Part shown: one piece after another, positions 61,568 to 64,000 of the stretch
Numbering within the stretch: position 1 is the first letter of the stretch
Layout of the letters: each line of letters opens with the position of its first letter
NCBI GenBank assembly: GCA_014872875.1
Contig: WKFI01000021.1
Coordinates: 62,001 to 126,000 of the forward strand
Length of the DNA stretch: 64,000 bases
Origin: Paracoccaceae bacterium
Lineage (GTDB): Bacteria; Pseudomonadota; Alphaproteobacteria; Rhodobacterales; Rhodobacteraceae
Direction: 5' to 3'
Made by a program: the position numbers and the translations under genes
Notes under the pieces: model-generated
Told to the model about the DNA's origin: nothing
Databases searched by the model: none
Seen by the model: only the letters and a program-made list of their open reading frames with translations

Positions 61568-62971
61568 TCAGGACGAAGGTCCGATCGTCGAACAGGTCAC
61601 ATTCCGTGCCTTCAGTCGGCGGCAGGCCAGATCGGCCCGTTCTTGGGTCATGCCCATGAAATTTGCCTCATATCCGCGACTGGATTGAACCACCTTGCGC
61701 AGCGATCCGTCCAGGGTCGCCATCTCTGCCAGCGCAGTCCGCAACAGCACCTTTTCGGCTTGATACCGGTTCGAATACCGGCCCACATTGATGCCCCAAT
61801 ACTGGCCGCCCGAAGTGGACAGGCGCGTGACGATCTCTTGTGGAACCTCCTGTTCGCCCAAGCTGGCATTGCTCAGAACCGCGTTGGGACGTGAATTCGG
61901 ACGCTTGCTCGAACCAGCAGCCCCTTCAGCCTGACCACCGACCGTGGCCAGCGCTGCATTGATGCTATCCTGCAGTTTGGAGCGATCTTCGTCGGTCTTG
62001 GCTTCCGCAACCAGCGTCCCGCCAGGACGTGTTACCGGGCGCAGGCTGTTCTTGACCGCGCCGGTCAGGCGTATGGTCTTGCCGGTATCTTCCAGCCCCG
62101 CATTGCCGACATAGGCCGGGCGGGCCGGCTTGCGCAGAGGCGCTCGGCTGGGTGCACGACGGAACCCCATATCCAGAAGCTCGGCGACCTTGGCATTGCG
62201 CGACGTCGAGGACTTACCGCCAAACACCGTCGCAATGATGCGTTCATTGCCCCGCTCGGCCGAGGCGACAAGGTTGAAGCCTGCAGCTCGCGTGTAGCCG
62301 GTTTTGATCCCGTCGGCACCACGATAGGCATTCAGCAGGCGGCGGTTGGTGTTGTTCACGGTCTTGATGCCCGCGTGGGTCGAACGACGCGAGAACAGGT
62401 TATAGTACTGGGGGAAGTCATACAGCATATGCCGTCCAAGCGTGGTCATGTCCCGTGCAGTAGACAAATGCCCGCTTTCTGTCAGGCCATGCGCGTTCTT
62501 GAAGGTCGTCCGGGTCATTCCCAGAGCTTTGGCCGTTCGTGTCATACGGCGAGCAAACGCCGCTTCGGATCCGCTGATCGCAATACCGATGGCTGTGGCG
62601 GCATCATTGGCCGACTTCACCGCCGACGCGCGGATCAGATACCGCAGGGCGATCTTTTGACCGGTGCGAAGGCCCAGTTTCGAGGGCGGCTCGGCGGCCG
62701 CTTCCTTGGGGATACGGATCTTTGTGTCGAGAGAGATTTCACCGTTCTGCACCGCTTCGAACGCGATGTAGAGCGTCATCATTTTTGTGAGCGAGGCCGG
62801 GTGTAGGCGCGTATCCGCATTGCGGGAATGCAGCACCTCCCCTGTGCGCGCGTCAATGACCATGGCTGCATAAGGGGCGGCCGCCGCGCTGAGCGGGATC
62901 ACCACAAAGAGCCAGATGAATGTAAGAATGACCAAGCCCAAACGGGCCGGATGAATCTGCCGGACCTGCAC
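61568..62971 (-). CDS. D-alanyl-D-alanine carboxypeptidase with C-terminal SPOR domain
   Basis: A 467-residue cell-wall enzyme of the PBP5/6/DacC type that trims D-Ala from stem peptides. A signal peptide covers residues 1-32. Active-site motifs are SLTK (SxxK), SAN (SxN) in AVKSANDAATA and KTG in GIKTGYT. A low-complexity linker (about 290-385) leads to a C-terminal SPOR-like domain (about 390-460, with YWGINVGRYSNRYQAEKVL), which would target septal peptidoglycan. The missing C-terminal amphipathic anchor is replaced by SPOR, an arrangement seen in alphaproteobacteria. A strong terminator follows. Confidence 0.93.
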   Translation of the reverse strand: MQVRQIHPARLGLVILTFIWLFVVIPLSAAAAPYAAMVIDARTGEVLHSRNADTRLHPASLTKMMTLYIAFEAVQNGEISLDTKIRIPKEAAAEPPSKLGLRTGQKIALRYLIRASAVKSANDAATAIGIAISGSEAAFARRMTRTAKALGMTRTTFKNAHGLTESGHLSTARDMTTLGRHMLYDFPQYYNLFSRRSTHAGIKTVNNTNRRLLNAYRGADGIKTGYTRAAGFNLVASAERGNERIIATVFGGKSSTSRNAKVAELLDMGFRRAPSRAPLRKPARPAYVGNAGLEDTGKTIRLTGAVKNSLRPVTRPGGTLVAEAKTDEDRSKLQDSINAALATVGGQAEGAAGSSKRPNSRPNAVLSNASLGEQEVPQEIVTRLSTSGGQYWGINVGRYSNRYQAEKVLLRTALAEMATLDGSLRKVVQSSRGYEANFMGMTQERADLACRRLKARNVTCSTIGPSS

Positions 62972-63078
62972 GGTTATCTGCCTTTTTCTGCCTCGCGCCG
63001 CCGATTTTTCGGCTGGCTTTTTTGCTCTTTATGAGAAAATCGTAACACAGCGAATCTGTTAAATAAACCAAAAGCTTT

Positions 63079-63097
63079 CTGCCTGTTTTTCAGGCAG
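63079..63097. terminator. Hairpin in the carboxypeptidase/CHMI spacer
   Basis: CTGCCTG-TTTTT-CAGGCAG, followed by TTT on the plus strand and AAAGCTTTT on the minus strand. It lies about 98 bp beyond the CHMI stop on the minus strand, between that gene and the carboxypeptidase promoter. A 13-bp palindrome GATGTTCAACATC follows at 63104-63116. Confidence 0.45.
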
Positions 63098-63194
63098 TTT
63101 GCGGATGTTCAACATCTAGTAGCAGGACGGAAATCAGCCCCAATCTGCAGGGACCCGATCCGGGGCAAGGTTGCGTCAGCAGACTATGCGACGT

Positions 63195-63530
63195 TCATTT
63201 TCGGGCCGCGTGATGCATGTTTGTGACATAGCTCGCACCGCTGAACGCCAGATCCAGGGAAAATGCGCAATCCTGCGTCAGATGCGTCTTGATCCGTGCC
63301 TCCAGATCATCCGACAGCGCCTTCAGAAACGCCGCATCCCGATGTGCCTTGGGCAGCAGCGAGATCGAAACGATGATATGCGTGTGGTGATACAGGTCGG
63401 TGGGATAGGCCCGGCCCTTGCAGGTACCGGCGCCTGCGTCGTGTTCAAGAATGGTGGCTTCGATTTCGGCCAGCATCGGCACAGGATCGAAGGCAAGATC
63501 CGAGGAGTATTTCAATTCGGCATGGGGCAT
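63195..63530 (-). CDS. 5-carboxymethyl-2-hydroxymuconate isomerase (CHMI) family protein
   Basis: A 111-residue protein of the tautomerase superfamily. After removal of Met, Pro1 (MPHAELKYSSDLA) would be the catalytic base. LYHHTHIIVSISLLP and the late FSGASYVTN segment fit the CHMI group. CHMI acts in homoprotocatechuate degradation, but no other gene of that pathway is here, so the real substrate is uncertain. It lies 34 bp downstream of the HAD gene on the same strand. Confidence 0.82.
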   Translation of the reverse strand: MPHAELKYSSDLAFDPVPMLAEIEATILEHDAGAGTCKGRAYPTDLYHHTHIIVSISLLPKAHRDAAFLKALSDDLEARIKTHLTQDCAFSLDLAFSGASYVTNMHHAARK

Positions 63531-63564
63531 GGCAGGTTTTTCCTGTTGTCAGTACGGGTCCGCG

Positions 63565-64000
63565 TTACCCGTCTATCCGGGCTATCAGATCAGGCAAGCC
63601 GCCCAAATCCGCAACCTCAAAAAAACGCTCAGACCCGGTTGGCGCTTCGGCGTGCTCGATCTCCCAGACCAGCCCGTGCGGCACGAATACCCCCCAGCCG
63701 CCGGCCTCGACCGCTGGCACCACGTCCGAGCGCATCGAATTGCCAATCATCATCGACTGCTCCGGCCCGTCCCCATGCTGGGCAAAGATCTGGGCGTAAA
63801 CCTGCGTGGTTTTTTCCGATACGATCTCGACCCCGTCAAACAGCTCCCCGAGTCCTGATTGCGCGAGCTTGCGCTCCTGATCCAGAAGATCGCCCTTGGT
63901 GATCAGAAGCACGCGATGAGTGGATGCCACTGATTCGACCGCTGCCCGCGCGTGGGGCAGCAATTCGATCGGATGGCGCAGCATCTCCTGCCCTGCGTCA
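63565..64000 (-). CDS. HAD-family hydrolase, 3' part (cut by window end)
   Basis: The frame is open to the window edge, giving 144 codons; the N-terminal part with the DxD nucleophile lies outside. Visible parts are the HAD motif II region LLITKGDLLDQE, motif III-type Lys in EIVSEKTTQVY and motif IV IGNSMRSDVVPAVEAGG. It resembles the YjjG/haloacid dehalogenase-like phosphatases. Probably cotranscribed with the CHMI gene. The substrate is unknown. Confidence 0.85.
   Translation of the reverse strand, partial: DAGQEMLRHPIELLPHARAAVESVASTHRVLLITKGDLLDQERKLAQSGLGELFDGVEIVSEKTTQVYAQIFAQHGDGPEQSMMIGNSMRSDVVPAVEAGGWGVFVPHGLVWEIEHAEAPTGSERFFEVADLGGLPDLIARIDG

Noticed and set aside
24908-63043. Shared 14-mer TATGAGAAAATCGT at 24908 and 63030, upstream of dnaX and the carboxypeptidase
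   Set aside because: In 64 kb several 14-base matches are expected by chance, and the distances to the starts differ (113 and 59 bp).

Overview
The window reads as a chromosomal piece of a marine-type Rhodobacterales bacterium (Roseobacter group, possibly Ruegeria-like). The reasons are: GC-rich coding sequence, the FnrL/HemN/UspA/cbb3-oxidase neighbourhood, a TrcR (DUF1013) gene, a COQ9 gene near rpsU, a membrane-anchored cytochrome c-y, YejABEF, and several RTX-type proteins built like type I secretion substrates. Species-level placement is inference. No insertion sequence, prophage, tRNA, rRNA, CRISPR array or replication origin was recognised.

Layout. 1-7.6 kb: the end of pheT, then a LysR/methyltransferase pair, YtoQ, MscS, ald with its divergent Lrp regulator, a CPBP protease and a PPK2 polyphosphate kinase. 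7.7-12.8 kb: a CAP-domain protein without a signal peptide, rpsU, a large RTX protein and COQ9; the RTX gene sits between rpsU and COQ9, which are normally divergent neighbours. 12.9-19 kb: quinone oxidoreductases, small envelope proteins, RNase T2, TrcR and a LysR regulator. 19.1-20.8 kb: a two-gene unit of a 2-oxoglutarate-dependent hydroxylase and a threonine aldolase, divergent from that LysR gene. 20.9-24.8 kb: a minus-strand recombination/replication group in the order dnaX-ybaB-TraB/GumN-recR. 25-28 kb: a phosphatase, a DUF1636 gene behind a cobalamin riboswitch, a TetR/hydrolase pair with tandem operators, and the 4.5S SRP RNA. 28-33 kb: a nucleotide phosphoesterase, nudC, an SRPBCC protein, pheA and cycM. 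33.4-39.1 kb: yejABEF.

39-61 kb is the microaerobic respiration locus: hemN, fnrL, a GlsB-type protein, uspA, ccoNOQP and, after a 9-kb interruption, ccoGHIS. Good FNR boxes lie between hemN and fnrL, between uspA and ccoN, and before ccoG, so FnrL probably switches oxidase structural and assembly genes together. The interruption (47.1-56.1 kb) carries an AraC regulator, an alpha/beta hydrolase with a Cys in the nucleophile position, and three RTX proteins. One of these is built from a 177-residue unit repeated at exact 531-bp steps. The right end holds a LuxR-type regulator with no luxI beside it, a D,D-carboxypeptidase with a SPOR domain, a CHMI-family isomerase and a HAD hydrolase cut by the window edge.

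Most novel in my reading: the translationally coupled hydroxylase-aldolase pair; the accumulation of RTX/CAP secretome genes at two otherwise conserved housekeeping loci; the exact 531-bp superrepeat; the B12 riboswitch serving a lone DUF1636 gene; and the twin CCATATGG palindromes before the luxR gene.
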